Position numbers and translations under genes: made by a program. From NCBI RefSeq assembly GCF_039655745.1, contig NZ_JBBYXI010000005.1, positions 1 through 35,819 of the forward strand: a DNA stretch of 35,819 nucleotides, in the 5' to 3' direction. This document shows positions 1-8,155 of the stretch, piece by piece; position 1 is the first letter of the stretch; every line of letters begins with the position of its first letter. This stretch comes from Hohaiivirga grylli. GTDB lineage: Bacteria > Pseudomonadota > Alphaproteobacteria > Rhizobiales > Beijerinckiaceae. The notes under the pieces were generated by a model. The model was not told the DNA's origin, made no database searches, and worked only from the letters and a program-made list of their open reading frames with translations.

Positions 1-200
1 TCATAAGATTATTATTGCAAATTTATAATTATCATTATCATCTGCAAACAATTCACGCAACAATTGCTTTCAAAAAACAACTATTTTAAATAAAAATTTT
101 CCACAAACTTGAATATTTATATAACTACAAATGAAAAATAATCTACAATTTATATAAATAGAACAATTTTTCAAACAACCAGATTGATTGCCTGAAATGA

Positions 201-227
201 ATAAGCCCGCCAGAAAGGCGGGCTTAT
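201..227 (-). terminator. Hairpin terminator downstream of the autotransporter relic
   Basis: A perfect inverted repeat with arms ATAAGCCCGCC and GGCGGGCTTAT around a short AGAAA loop region. It lies 19 bp past the relic stop codon at 247-249. The T-tract on the minus strand is interrupted (TTATTCATTT), so termination could be partial. To its left, bases 1-200 are very AT-rich and show no gene. Confidence 0.7.
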
Positions 228-246
228 GATCAGTATCTTATATGTC

Positions 247-420
247 TTACCAGGTGTACTTGAGGCCCACCTGTCCGGTGACGGCATTGTAATGCTTGCC
301 ACCAAACTGTGTTCCGATGTCACCCCAAACCTGAAGGTTCTTCGTCACCTCGCCCGAGATGCCGAGCTTGACCTCGCCGAACGAACGTGGCGCACAGGAT
401 GGAACAAGGTCGTTGTTCAT
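247..420 (-). pseudogene. Relic of an autotransporter beta-barrel C-terminus
   Basis: On the minus strand this 57-codon reading frame (ATG at 418-420, stop TAA at 247-249) encodes only the last few strands of an autotransporter barrel. It contains FGEVKLGISGEVTKN, then a GDIGTQFGG turn, and ends in VGLKYTW, a typical outer-membrane beta-signal with a terminal aromatic residue. There is no signal peptide or passenger, and an in-frame stop (427-429) closes the frame upstream. It sits immediately behind the stop of the complete autotransporter at 437-3523, which has its own end (LTVKW). I read it as the leftover 3' end of a neighbouring or replaced autotransporter gene. A real 57-residue product is unlikely because it could not form a barrel. 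Confidence 0.75.
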
Positions 421-436
421 GTAAAGCTATCCAGCA

Positions 437-3400
437 TTACCATTTAACAGTCAAACCCAGCCGGCCATTCCACGCTTCCCGCCCCTTGTTATCAAGCGAG
501 CGGTTATAGGCGCCAGTTGCAAACAGTGAAACATTATCGGAAACCTGACCGGAAACACCAGCTCCGATTTCAGCCCATGTCCCGCTTAATGACGATGTCA
601 CTGATGTCGAATAGACACCATCACGACGGAATACAGCTGTTGTGGAATCTCCCATAAACTCATGCCAGACATTGGCACGAACCCAGGTTGTGATCAGCCG
701 TGGTGTCTTATCAGCAGAGGCGTTCCATGTCTTGGCGAGGCGAAGGCCAATGCGCCCACGCAAGCTCTCTTCATCAGAGAACCTGAAAGACCCGTAGGCA
801 TCCCTTACGTTATCAAAACTGAGATTTTGATAGGCAAGCTGGACCTGTGGCTCAAGCGTCAAACCATTACCCAGATCAAAGCTGTAACCACCCTCAAGGG
901 ATGCGATAATGCCAGAGCCATCCGGCTTGCTGCGCTGACCGCCGATGGAACTGGTGCTCGCCTGATACCAGGTTCCCTGAACAACAGCATCCGTATACCA
1001 CCCCTGATGGGATACATGTGTCCAGTAAGCGCCTAGCGTATAGGCATCCATATCAATGGTTCCGGCTTTGCCATACCAGGCACCTTTGACATCAGCCTGC
1101 ACATTGCCATAGCCAACATAGAAGCCGGCGCGATCAAGAGTGCCCTCAGCATCCTCACGGGTAAAGACATCAAGACCAGCCTGAATACCGGCAAAAGTGT
1201 AGTTATAATCGGGGCCATGCTGTTCGAAGTTATTTCGCTCTCTGAAACCACGGTCACCAATCACACGCGCCCAGCCAGCAGCAGCCCATTGCTTCTGATC
1301 TGCCTCTTTAACCAGAGTTCTTGCAATATGTGTTTTCTTGCCCTTACCAGAGACAACGACATCTTCATAAATAGCCGGCAAAGATACTTGCTGCGTACCA
1401 CCAGTGCGCTCATGCAGCGAGCCAAGCATTGCATAACCATATTCTGATGCGATTGGCATAACTGATGCAAGAAGCGGAACTTCAGGGCGATAGTTGGGAA
1501 CCTGAATTCTGCTCCCGGTATTTATATTATTACTGCTATTATTATTGCCATCTGTACCCGTATCTGGAGAGCCTATCTGCAATGTGCTGCGCAGATACCA
1601 ATTCTGGTCAGTCGGGTTTCCACCCGTTGCTGTATTACCACCCTGATACAAATTATACTCATAAGCGCCCGCAGCAACGCGGCCAGACAAAGTAAAGGCA
1701 GATTGGTCACTGCTGGTGGTCTGTATAACCATAATGCCATCGCCTGTTGTCATATCTCCACTGCCACCTACATTGGTAATTCGCACCAGAGTACGCCCTG
1801 TGGCCGTTCCATTGATGATTAGCCTGTCGGTAGCAGATGTGTCATTTCCAAGATAGGAATCCAGATGCACGGAACCATTTGCACTAACATAGTCACCGCT
1901 AATTGTCAGTGTGTCACCAACACGTTGATTGGACAGGTTGATGCTACCCGCATTGCTCACAAAGCCCTGAACAGAGCCATGGGAAACATTTGTTCCACCC
2001 ACAGCCAGCATTCCAGCACTATCAAGCGTGACATTCCCCATCAGGGTATAGTCACTCTCAACATTCAGCTGACCAGAAGCCACATGTATACCATGTCCTG
2101 TTTCCGTCGAGGCTGTCAGGGTATTGGCATTGACGGCCAACAGATTAACCTGCCCGCCATTAATCTTGATATCTTCCCAATTTGTGAATTTACTGCCGTC
2201 GATATCGACCTGCGCATCAGTAAATTCCAGAACGTCATATTCCGGCGTACTGACATTAAACACACCGCCATCAATGCTCGGAATATTCTGAAAGTCTACA
2301 GCACCACGAATAATCAGTTTATCTGTACCGGCTCCCATGGAAATAGAACCGGATAATATTGTTCCACCTTCAATCTCCAAAGTGGCATTTCCGATGCCAT
2401 CTTCATAAAGGCCAACATCACCTGACACAGTCGCCCCTGATTTGATCAGGGTATACGAGTTCAGGACCGCATCACCAAAAACAATTGCCGTCTGTGCGGA
2501 TGTTACCGTCGCAGCGGAACCAAGGCCAAGTGTTGCAACGCCACTTTCAGCAACCAAAGGAGCACCACCCATAGCCAGATTAAGCTGACCTGTTGCTCCA
2601 GTAAAAACAATGCCCCTGCCCTGCGCATCAATAACAGAAGTACCTGTGTAGGTGCCACTTCCACCAATGATCCGATAACCATCAGCAGAGATACTACTGC
2701 TCAACTGTCCATTATTATTGGGTGTAGTGAGAATATTTAGTCCTGAAGCGGTAATAGAATTATCATTGGCCGTATTGTGATTAACAGCAACACCATCAAC
2801 CACGTGAACGTTCAATGTACCACCGATCTCAAGAGTTCCTTCGTGAGCAAGTGCATTTAAATTAACAAGACCACCTGGTGTTGAAGCCAGAAGAGTGATC
2901 GTCAGATCACCACCAAAATGAGACTCACTGTAACTGCGAAAGGCCTGTGTTCCTGGCGCATCACTATAGATATAGCCAGACCCGGCTACATTTAATATAC
3001 CGCCATCCGTAACCTGGAGACTTGTAGCGCCGCCAGATCCATTTCGGTAGGTATAAAGATCACCATTAACGGTTACAACTCCACCTGTGCCGATATACAT
3101 AGCTCGGGAGCTTGTTGAATTCCAACTCTGGGCTATCAAATTACCATCAACTGTCATTGTTCCGTTTGACACCGAGATACCGTGGCGCGCCGCCCCACCC
3201 AACTGATTTATATATGCATTTTGCAGAATATGCAGTGATGAGCCACCACTAACTGAGATGACAGCTGAAGGTGCAGAATTGCTCCCAAAATAAAGGTATT
3301 CAACGCCATCTTGGGTAACACTTGAAACATATGGCGAGCTGCTGTCAAAAGTACAATTCGATCCTGCACCTGTATGATAATACCCGGATGTTGACTGACA

Positions 3401-3523
3401 GGCAGCCCAAACAGAGTGAACAGGGAACAGAGAAATAAAGGCAGATGTCGCAATAAGTAGAGAACTCTTTTTAGCCGTCATCACGCCAGAGCGCGTGCGC
3501 TGCCCACGATAAACCTTAATCAT
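437..3523 (-). CDS. Classical (type Va) autotransporter
   Basis: A 1028-residue outer-membrane autotransporter. An extended basic N-terminus leads into a hydrophobic signal segment (about residues 18-40, ending VHSVWA). Residues about 41-650 are a Ser/Thr/Asn/Gly-rich passenger with repeated G-x-L/V-x-V patterns, as expected of a right-handed beta-helix. A disordered Asn/Ser linker near 655-670 is followed by the conserved YRPEVPLLASVMP...GSLHER junction, and a barrel of about 285 residues (about 745-1028) ends in LTVKW. Two cysteines lie near the passenger start (ACQS and SNCT). The ATG is preceded by AGGGG at good spacing; an internal ATG at codon 15 is an alternative. The passenger ligand or activity cannot be read from sequence. 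Related barrels occur in Brucella and Bradyrhizobium autotransporters (family knowledge). Confidence 0.9.
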   Translation of the reverse strand: MIKVYRGQRTRSGVMTAKKSSLLIATSAFISLFPVHSVWAACQSTSGYYHTGAGSNCTFDSSSPYVSSVTQDGVEYLYFGSNSAPSAVISVSGGSSLHILQNAYINQLGGAARHGISVSNGTMTVDGNLIAQSWNSTSSRAMYIGTGGVVTVNGDLYTYRNGSGGATSLQVTDGGILNVAGSGYIYSDAPGTQAFRSYSESHFGGDLTITLLASTPGGLVNLNALAHEGTLEIGGTLNVHVVDGVAVNHNTANDNSITASGLNILTTPNNNGQLSSSISADGYRIIGGSGTYTGTSVIDAQGRGIVFTGATGQLNLAMGGAPLVAESGVATLGLGSAATVTSAQTAIVFGDAVLNSYTLIKSGATVSGDVGLYEDGIGNATLEIEGGTILSGSISMGAGTDKLIIRGAVDFQNIPSIDGGVFNVSTPEYDVLEFTDAQVDIDGSKFTNWEDIKINGGQVNLLAVNANTLTASTETGHGIHVASGQLNVESDYTLMGNVTLDSAGMLAVGGTNVSHGSVQGFVSNAGSINLSNQRVGDTLTISGDYVSANGSVHLDSYLGNDTSATDRLIINGTATGRTLVRITNVGGSGDMTTGDGIMVIQTTSSDQSAFTLSGRVAAGAYEYNLYQGGNTATGGNPTDQNWYLRSTLQIGSPDTGTDGNNNSSNNINTGSRIQVPNYRPEVPLLASVMPIASEYGYAMLGSLHERTGGTQQVSLPAIYEDVVVSGKGKKTHIARTLVKEADQKQWAAAGWARVIGDRGFRERNNFEQHGPDYNYTFAGIQAGLDVFTREDAEGTLDRAGFYVGYGNVQADVKGAWYGKAGTIDMDAYTLGAYWTHVSHQGWYTDAVVQGTWYQASTSSIGGQRSKPDGSGIIASLEGGYSFDLGNGLTLEPQVQLAYQNLSFDNVRDAYGSFRFSDEESLRGRIGLRLAKTWNASADKTPRLITTWVRANVWHEFMGDSTTAVFRRDGVYSTSVTSSLSGTWAEIGAGVSGQVSDNVSLFATGAYNRSLDNKGREAWNGRLGLTVKW

Positions 3524-4056
3524 TTCAGCCCCTAATGCCTTTATTGCTAGGCCTTAGAATTAATATAATCTTTCTTATATTGTTATATATAAAATTTATC
3601 CAAATTAATTACAAGAAACAACATAGAAAATCATTCTAATTTATTTAAATTTAATATAAATTAAAAAATTAAATTACATTGAATTATAATTAGACAATAG
3701 TCCAAATCAATTAAAATTTAAATAGGAATGTTTTTCTTTATTTTCAAGGAAAAATGGAATCTTTACATTCAAATATTCAGTCATTAAAAAATAATATAAA
3801 ATTCAGTAACATAGTCTTTTTAAATATCAACAGCCCCATGTGCTTTCATTCACATGCATGATGTATTACCGATCATTTCATCATTGGAATCACTTTTCAA
3901 GTTAGCGTTTCTAAATCTCGAATTGCAAGTGTGCCCTACAACCAAATACGAACGGTCGTTTGTTATTATATGTATTGCTTACTGGGTTAAAAAAACCTTA
4001 GGCTATGGCCTGCACCACTTCATAAGAAAGTGAGCAAAAATACAGAGGAGACGCTA
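3524..4056. other. AT-rich divergent intergenic region
   Basis: About 530 bp separate the divergent autotransporter (-) and acyl-CoA synthetase (+). The part next to the autotransporter (about 3545-3800) is almost entirely A/T and has no open frame. The part near the synthetase is more mixed and carries the inverted repeat at 3948-3963. Promoters for both genes should lie here, but I could not place convincing -35/-10 pairs. Confidence 0.6.
3948..3963. promoter_or_regulatory. Inverted repeat, candidate TetR-type operator
   Basis: ACGAACG-GT-CGTTTGT is a 16-bp inverted repeat with 7-bp arms, one mismatch and a 2-bp centre, about 95 bp upstream of the acyl-CoA synthetase ATG. Its size and form resemble operators of TetR-family fatty-acid regulators (family knowledge). 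No such regulator is encoded in the window, so the assignment is inference. Confidence 0.4.
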
Positions 4057-5709
4057 ATGCAACCTAATGATGAGCACTATAGCTATGTAAAGGGTAAAAC
4101 TGAACCACCACTACTTGATCTAACGATTGGCCAAGCCCTCGATAATATTGCCGAACGTTATCCTGATCGCCTAGCATTAATCGTACGCGACAAAGATGTG
4201 TGCTGGACCTGGGCAGAGTTAAAGGCGCGTGTTGATGCTGTTGCTGCCGGGCTTCTGGAACTTGGTTTAAAGCATGGAGATCGCGTTGGCATCTGGGCAC
4301 CAAACTGCCCGGAATGGGCGCTCACTCAGTTTGCTACAGCTAAAGCAGGCCTCATTCTCGTATCCATCAACCCTGCCTATAGGGCTTCAGAACTTGAATA
4401 CGCATTAAACAAGGTTGAGTGCGCGGCGCTCATTACCATTCCAGCCTTCAAAGGTACAAACTTCTTAGACATGCTTCATGAAATAGGAGCAGAACAACTA
4501 CCAACTTTAAAACATATCTTTACAACTGGCTCTCAACAGTATGAGGGATCCACTCCATTTCATAAACTGTATTCAGACAAAATAAACATTCTAAACGATA
4601 TCCAGATCTATCCTGATGACCCAGTCAACATCCAGTTTACAAGCGGGACAACTGGTGCACCAAAAGGGGCAACACTCTCCCACCGGAACATTCTCAATAA
4701 CGGCTATTTTGTCGGTCGCTGCATTCGTCTTGGGGTTGATGATAAACTGTGCATACCTGTTCCCCTTTATCATTGTTTCGGCATGGTTATGAGTAACCTT
4801 GCCTGCGTTACATCAGGCGCAGCTATGGTTTATCCCGGCGAAAGTTTTGATGCACTTGCGGTTTTACAAACTGTTGAGGCCGAGCGTTGTACAGCTTTGC
4901 AAGGTGTCCCGACAATGTTCATTGCAGAGCTAAACCATCCGCAGTTTAATGACTTCGATCTGTCATCCTTACGAACAGGCATCATGGCAGGCGCGAATTG
5001 CCCCATAACAGTCATGAAGTCTGTCATGGAACGCATGCATATGAAAGATATTACGATTGCCTACGGGATGACAGAAACCAGTCCTGTCAGCTTTCAGAGT
5101 GAAGTCGATACACCTATTGAACAACGGGTCTCGACAGTCGGGCGCATACAACCTCACCTTGAAGTCAAAATCATTGACGATAGTGGCGAGATTGTTCCCC
5201 GCGGCAAACGAGGCGAAATATGTACACGTGGCTATTCCGTCATGCTTGGCTATTGGGGGGATAAGAAACGTACGGAAGAAGCCATTGATCATGAAGGCTG
5301 GATGCATACCGGTGACTTGGGAGAAATTGACCAAGAAGGATACTGCAGGATTGTTGGCCGGCTGAAGGATATGGTCATTAGAGGCGGCGAAAATATCTAT
5401 CCTCGAGAGATTGAAGAATACCTTCTTACCCATTCCGAAATTATCGAGGCACAGGTTTTCGGGATTCCAGATGAACAATATGGTGAGGAGCTGGTTGCCT
5501 GGATTCGGCTGAAAGAAGGAGCACGAACCCGCCCAGAAGATATCCCAGAGTTCTGCCGCGGACAGATTGCCCACTTTAAAATCCCACGGATTATAAGGAT
5601 CGTTGACGAATTCCCGATGACAGTAACTGGCAAAATTCGCAAAGTTGAAATGAGAAGTATGATGATTACTGAAATCAACGCAAAGACAGCTGGAAAATCA
5701 TATATTTAA
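4057..5709 (+). CDS. Acyl-CoA synthetase (AMP-forming), FadD/ACSF2-like
   Basis: A 550-residue ANL-superfamily adenylate-forming enzyme that should activate a carboxylic (probably fatty) acid to acyl-AMP and then acyl-CoA in the cytoplasm. The motifs are in order: P-loop FTSGTTGAPKG near 193-203, YGMTETSP near 335, HTGDLGEID near 417, the hinge GRLKDMVIRGGENIYP, and the catalytic lysine in TVTGKIRK near 525. The length fits medium/long-chain acyl-CoA synthetases. I chose the ATG at 4057, which follows GAGGAG at 6-7 nt, over an in-frame GTG at 4030 without a ribosome-binding site. It stands alone, is convergent with the MucR-like gene, and has a candidate operator upstream (3948-3963). Chain-length preference cannot be read from the sequence. 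Confidence 0.9.
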   Translation: MQPNDEHYSYVKGKTEPPLLDLTIGQALDNIAERYPDRLALIVRDKDVCWTWAELKARVDAVAAGLLELGLKHGDRVGIWAPNCPEWALTQFATAKAGLILVSINPAYRASELEYALNKVECAALITIPAFKGTNFLDMLHEIGAEQLPTLKHIFTTGSQQYEGSTPFHKLYSDKINILNDIQIYPDDPVNIQFTSGTTGAPKGATLSHRNILNNGYFVGRCIRLGVDDKLCIPVPLYHCFGMVMSNLACVTSGAAMVYPGESFDALAVLQTVEAERCTALQGVPTMFIAELNHPQFNDFDLSSLRTGIMAGANCPITVMKSVMERMHMKDITIAYGMTETSPVSFQSEVDTPIEQRVSTVGRIQPHLEVKIIDDSGEIVPRGKRGEICTRGYSVMLGYWGDKKRTEEAIDHEGWMHTGDLGEIDQEGYCRIVGRLKDMVIRGGENIYPREIEEYLLTHSEIIEAQVFGIPDEQYGEELVAWIRLKEGARTRPEDIPEFCRGQIAHFKIPRIIRIVDEFPMTVTGKIRKVEMRSMMITEINAKTAGKSYI

Positions 5710-5714
5710 TTTAA

Positions 5715-5749
5715 AGATTACCCGGAATAATAAGTAGTCCGGGTAATCT
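5715..5749. terminator. Bidirectional terminator hairpin
   Basis: AGATTACCCGGA and TCCGGGTAATCT form a perfect 12-bp stem with an 11-nt loop, followed by AT-rich sequence on both sides. It lies 6 bp after the acyl-CoA synthetase stop and 12 bp before the end of the convergent MucR-like gene, so it can serve both. Confidence 0.8.
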
Positions 5750-5760
5750 AATATAGTTAT

Positions 5761-6204
5761 TTATTTCTTTTTTGCAGTATGTGGTTTGGTTTGCCGCGCG
5801 ACTTCTGATCTCCGGCGACTTAAAAACGGGGCAACCATCGGATAATCACTGGGTAATCGCCATTTTTGGCGATATTGATCAGGCGTCAGACCAAACTTCG
5901 TCGCAAGGTATCTTTTAAGACTTTTATGTCTCGTACCATCTTCGAGACACACAATACTCTCATCCGAGACACTGTTTTCTATGGGCACTGCCGGTAGCGG
6001 TATTATGTTTCCCTGATCGTCAAATTCCACATTCTCTGCTGTTTCTTCAAGCCGTAAAGCGGCTAGCGCAGCTTCATGTACGTCTCTAAACAATGCCCCA
6101 ATTTTCTCTTGGGGGCATGTTGCGTTCTGCAAGAAAGCGGTAACGATTGCGACAGCGGCCTGAAAAGCTGGCGCTACAGGCTGATTTATTTTTTCAGAAT
6201 TCAT
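5761..6204 (-). CDS. MucR/Ros-family transcriptional regulator with degenerate zinc site
   Basis: A 147-residue protein whose second half matches the MucR/Ros fold: IVCLEDGTRHKSLKRYL, then LTPDQYRQKW and LPSDYPMVAPF. Family members are H-NS-like DNA-binding proteins that bind AT-rich DNA and control surface polysaccharide, motility and virulence genes (established for Brucella and Sinorhizobium). Here Cys86 is present, but the second Cys position is Asp89, as in many rhizobial homologues, and both usual histidines (KRHL and THY) are replaced by Tyr99 and Lys103/Phe104. The zinc site is therefore probably absent. The N-terminal half (oligomerisation region) is divergent, and a basic tail ends in KPHTAKKK. 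The ATG at 6202-6204 follows AGGA. A hairpin sits in the leader (6218-6252). Confidence 0.85.
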   Translation of the reverse strand: MNSEKINQPVAPAFQAAVAIVTAFLQNATCPQEKIGALFRDVHEAALAALRLEETAENVEFDDQGNIIPLPAVPIENSVSDESIVCLEDGTRHKSLKRYLATKFGLTPDQYRQKWRLPSDYPMVAPFLSRRRSEVARQTKPHTAKKK

Positions 6205-6217
6205 GTTGTAGTTTCCT

Positions 6218-6252
6218 GAATCCCCTAATTTCGCTCAATAAGCGAGGGGTTC
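6218..6252 (-). promoter_or_regulatory. Leader hairpin next to the mucR-like ribosome-binding site
   Basis: GAATCCCCT (6218-6226) can pair with AGGGGTTC (6245-6252), leaving one bulge, and CGCT (6232-6235) with AGCG (6241-6244). In the mRNA the downstream arm abuts the AGGA that precedes the start codon. It could influence translation or be an operator for autoregulation; neither is shown. Confidence 0.4.
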
Positions 6253-7147
6253 AAATTTGTAAGATTGTTATTGTAATGCATCTTCTCTGCCCACACATTT
6301 AAAATGTTTTAGAATCGACTATAAGTTGAATTCAAACAAACTATATAAAATCGTTATCATTGACTTTAGTTAATAACAATACAATTTTAAAAAAACGAAC
6401 AATTTCTTATAGAAAAAAATTCTAAATTTAACAATAGTTACATTTATTTAAATTTTTTAAATAAAAAAACTATATCACAATATAATTGATTAATTTAATA
6501 AATAAGTATATTTATATATGCAAAATAGATATTTAATCTAACTCTTTTAAATTGAGAATGCTTGCTCTTTTTAGGATGTTACAGAAAATAACCATTCATA
6601 TACTTAAATATGGAACGTACTGGATTCCGAAAAAATCAAACCCAAAATAATCATGATGAATCATTATTAAAAACAATGACTTAAACCTTAATTCACAATC
6701 GACCATGTATGTCGAATAATGTTTTACATATGCAAAATTATTCAAATTTTAAATTAAGCTAATGCAAAATGCAATATACTGAGTGTCTTGGCCTTTAGCA
6801 GGCGACATCTCATTATGAAGCCTGAGGCTGTAAACAAAGGCTGAATTGCATAGTGGAATACTAATAAAAAGCAATCAGCATACAACCAAAGATCATACGA
6901 ATACGGGCAGATAAAAATTCTGCCCAATAGGGAGACCTCTCCTCTCCATTCAGATCTATATCATTACCAAAAACTGTCTGCTACCAATCAAAACATAACG
7001 GTTTATAGACTTACTGAATGATAACTGGCAGCAATAAATACATTCATAATTTGTGGTATAAAATTAAACGCAATGATTATTGCTAATTTTGAGCTCTACC
7101 ATACATAATGAATCAAAATTGCTGTTGTTTACAGACCGGAGCCTATT
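6253..7147. other. Long AT-rich intergenic region without a gene
   Basis: About 900 bp lie between the MucR-like gene (-) and the ATP-grasp gene (+). Bases about 6290-6780 are extremely A/T-rich and have no plausible frame. Bases about 6780-6960 are more mixed and include two small hairpins: GGGCAGA...TCTGCCC (6905-6911/6919-6925, 7-nt loop) and GGAGA-CC-TCTCC just after it. This more structured block could be a leader or a small RNA, but I do not recognise a known family. No protein-coding frame is convincing. Confidence 0.45.
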
Positions 7148-8098
7148 ATGAGCCGTTTACATGTTATTCACGAAAACCCGGCATGGATTGGTGCCTTTAC
7201 CGATGCTTTTGACGCACGCCATGTTCCCTGGACAGAATGGCTGATTGATCATGGCAAGGTTGATTACGCGGCAATCCCTCCGGAAGGTGTTTTCTATAAC
7301 CGTATGAGTGCTTCATCCCATACAAGGGATCATCGCTATGCTCCTGAGCTGACGCTGGCATTGCTCCATTGGCTTGAGCGTCATGGACGACGGGTCATCA
7401 ATGGCACATCAGCTCTTGATCTTGAGATCAGCAAAGCACGCCAGTATGCACGTCTGGAACGGGCAGGCATCCGCGTACCACGTACAATCGTTGTAACAGG
7501 CAAAGAAGATGTTCTTAATGCATCAAAAACCTTCTTTGATGCAGGCCAGCCGGTTATTCTGAAACCTAACCGCGGCGGTAAGGGTCTAGGCGTTCAGTTG
7601 TTCAATACATATGCAGGCCTGTCATCCTACCTCAATGGCCCAACATATGAGCAACCCGTTGATGGTATTCAGCTTTTGCAGGAATACATAAAGGCACCAG
7701 AACCTTATATCACCCGTGCCGAGTTCGTCGGCGGGCGGTTTCTCTATGCTGTTCGTGTCGATACCAGCGAGGGTTTTGAGCTCTGCCCGGCTGAGGCCTG
7801 TGAAATTGGTGATGCCTTCTGCCCGACAACCGCTACACCACGTCCAAAATTTGAAATCATTGATGATATCGACGCTAACCTGAAAGAAAGCTACGAGCGC
7901 TTCCTCTCTGAAAACGGCATTGAGATTTCCGGTATTGAGTTCATTGTTGGACAGGATGGAAAAATCCGTACCTATGATGTCAATACAAATACCAACTACA
8001 ACCCCACAGCAGAAGCAGTTGCCGGCCGCTCTGCGACACTGGCTGTTGCTGATTTTCTAGGCGGATTAGTAAGAGAATATTACCCTCTCGCAAGCTGA
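7148..8098 (+). CDS. RimK-type ATP-grasp ligase (glutamate ligase-like)
   Basis: A 316-residue cytoplasmic ATP-grasp protein. The N-terminal pre-ATP-grasp region runs to about residue 100. It is followed by the nucleotide-binding strand VILKPNRGGKGLG (about 138-150), the hinge LLQEYIKAPEPYITRAE, and the metal-binding end GIEFIVGQDG...YDVNTNTNYN with the Asp/Asn residues that hold Mg2+. Family members ligate an amino acid or other carboxylate to an amine via an acyl phosphate (RimK, CphA-like and mycosporine enzymes); the substrate here is unknown. ATG follows CCGGAG at 7 nt. An amino-acid permease starts 57 bp downstream on the same strand, so the two are probably co-transcribed, which hints at an amino-acid substrate. 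Confidence 0.8.
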   Translation: MSRLHVIHENPAWIGAFTDAFDARHVPWTEWLIDHGKVDYAAIPPEGVFYNRMSASSHTRDHRYAPELTLALLHWLERHGRRVINGTSALDLEISKARQYARLERAGIRVPRTIVVTGKEDVLNASKTFFDAGQPVILKPNRGGKGLGVQLFNTYAGLSSYLNGPTYEQPVDGIQLLQEYIKAPEPYITRAEFVGGRFLYAVRVDTSEGFELCPAEACEIGDAFCPTTATPRPKFEIIDDIDANLKESYERFLSENGIEISGIEFIVGQDGKIRTYDVNTNTNYNPTAEAVAGRSATLAVADFLGGLVREYYPLAS

Positions 8099-8155
8099 TA
8101 TTCAGAACAGATTACCTCTTCTTTTCGTATAACAATTACGATATGAAGCTGGGCT

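Noticed and set aside
10..45. Fur-box-like stretch (AATTATCATTATCATC)
   Set aside because: Only a partial match inside general AT-rich sequence, with no start codon in the right place within the window.
226..447. Plus-strand frame of 73 codons
   Set aside because: It is the antisense shadow of the autotransporter relic on the minus strand, whose translation gives recognisable barrel strands.
3899..3911. GAAACGCTAA shared (minus strand) with 24382-24391 upstream of the HAF gene
   Set aside because: A 10-mer match between two AT-rich regions is expected by chance after many comparisons; nothing further aligns.
4969..5574. Minus-strand frame of 201 codons inside the acyl-CoA synthetase
   Set aside because: It is antisense to a gene with intact catalytic motifs and has no recognisable protein features.
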